From positions 1-50,278 of the forward strand of contig CAZGJQ010000002.1 of assembly GCA_964525815.1 (NCBI GenBank): a stretch of DNA of 50,278 nucleotides, read 5' to 3'. Shown here piece by piece: positions 49,683-50,278 of the stretch; positions within the stretch are counted from its first letter, which is position 1, and the number at the start of each line of letters is the position of its first letter. A model generated the notes under the pieces. The model had not been told where the DNA came from. It made no database searches and saw nothing but the letters and a program-made list of their open reading frames with translations. The translations under genes were made by a program, and so were the position numbers. The stretch comes from UBA1049 sp964525815. Lineage in GTDB: Bacteria; Bacillota; Clostridia; Oscillospirales; CAG-382.

Positions 49683-50278
49683 CTATAATATCATTGCAAC
49701 TCTTGCGCCTTCGTAAATAGCTTCTACCGCGGACCGGGCCTCCTTTGCGTCACCTATGATATAAACCTCCTCGGCTAATTCCTTTTCCCTGTCCTTGAAA
49801 GGATTATAAGCGTTTGCACCTAAAGCAAGGATAATGGAATCGTAGCCGCTAAGTGTCGTTTGTTTTCCGTTCCGCTCGCATATGACGCCGTCCTCGGTAA
49901 ACTCTACAATCTTTGTATTGGTCAGAATATCGACACCTTCTTCCTTAAAACGTCGGTATAAAGTCTCTCTGACAGTCATAAACAGGTCAAGTCCAATATG
50001 CTCGGTCATCTCCGCCACAGTTACCTTATCACAATAATCGGTGCAGTACTCGGCGGTTTCAACGCCCACAACACCGCCTCCCACCACAAGCACCTTCCCC
50101 GATACCTGCTGCCCGAGCAGCACATCGTTTGCCATCTTGATTCTCGGTCCGTCAATTCCCGGAATTCTTGGTCTCTTTTGAAGAGCTCCGGTTGCAATTA
50201 TTAACACATCCGGACTGATTTTCTTTACAAAATCAGCGTCAACCTCCTTTTCAAAGACCATTTCGACTCCGTATTTAT
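49683..50278 (-). CDS. FAD/NAD(P)-dependent oxidoreductase, C-terminal part (partial)
   Basis: The gene enters from the right edge; only about 198 codons up to the stop are in the window. It has ATGALQKRPRIPG, a GGGVVGVETAEY dinucleotide-binding loop, and the C-terminal FAD motif VYIIGDAKEARSAVEAIYEGARVA. This is the pyridine-nucleotide oxidoreductase half typical of the Old Yellow Enzyme-type 2,4-dienoyl-CoA reductase/NADH oxidase/BaiH family. The missing N-terminal part should be the FMN barrel. The frame continues to the window end with KYGVEMVF, so the ATG at 50261 is internal. Confidence 0.85.
   Translation of the reverse strand, partial: KYGVEMVFEKEVDADFVKKISPDVLIIATGALQKRPRIPGIDGPRIKMANDVLLGQQVSGKVLVVGGGVVGVETAEYCTDYCDKVTVAEMTEHIGLDLFMTVRETLYRRFKEEGVDILTNTKIVEFTEDGVICERNGKQTTLSGYDSIILALGANAYNPFKDREKELAEEVYIIGDAKEARSAVEAIYEGARVAMIL

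Noticed and set aside
1..50278. CRISPR arrays, tRNA or rRNA genes, insertion sequences or prophage
   Set aside because: No regularly spaced repeats, tRNA-like cloverleaf or transposase or phage genes were seen on either strand while reading; the window appears to be core and metabolic chromosome.

Overview
The window looks like chromosomal DNA from an anaerobic, low-to-mid GC Firmicute of the class Clostridia, probably near the Oscillospiraceae/Ruminococcaceae. The grounds are the Firmicute S10-spc-alpha ribosomal gene order with a KOW-protein gene between map and infA, zinc-type S4, S14 and L36, strong AGGAGG ribosome binding sites, sigma-A promoters, a pyruvate:ferredoxin oxidoreductase, a KamA-family radical SAM enzyme and a cyclic-di-GMP-I riboswitch. 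The placement is inferred from content only.

Positions 1-15744 (minus strand) hold one long translation super-operon from rpsJ to a truncated rplQ: 28 complete ribosomal protein or translation genes plus secY, adk, map, infA, rpoA and a KOW protein. It starts from a TTGCAA-17-TATTCT promoter and a leader of about 185 nt. infA appears to start at CTG. A phosphohexomutase (15868-17589, plus) is transcribed divergently from its own promoter.

Positions 17646-25524 (minus) form a seven-gene operon behind a perfect TTGACA-17-TATAAT promoter: KamA-like radical SAM aminomutase, membrane-anchored Ig-like/transglutaminase protein, DltA-like adenylation enzyme, carrier protein, AlgI/PatA-type MBOAT, DltD/AlgJ-like SGNH protein with a GDCE motif, and a small lipoprotein. 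This reads as a D-alanylation-like machine re-tooled for another, possibly beta-, amino acid. It is the strongest candidate here for an undescribed system.

Positions 25561-38245 (minus) hold a second seven-gene operon: a giant solute-binding protein, a permease pair, an NHL/TPR/Yip1 membrane protein, a DUF5696-type secreted protein and a second permease pair, with no ATPase. It looks like an extracellular glycan recognition and uptake system relying on a shared ATPase. Upstream lies a 650-bp gene-free region with two clean palindromes.

Positions 38763-43434 (minus) encode a VanY-like protein that has lost its catalytic residues and a complete pyruvate:ferredoxin oxidoreductase. Transcription flips at about 43.5 kb; comM/yifB, two membrane proteins of unknown role and a metallo-beta-lactamase-fold hydrolase follow on the plus strand. 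The gap at 45206-45498 carries a cluster of DnaA-box-like sites.

Positions 48427-49646 (minus) are a compact regulated unit: promoter, cyclic-di-GMP-I riboswitch, intrinsic terminator and a SipW-type-signal secreted protein, consistent with control of an extracellular matrix or surface component by c-di-GMP. The window ends inside an FAD/NAD(P) oxidoreductase.
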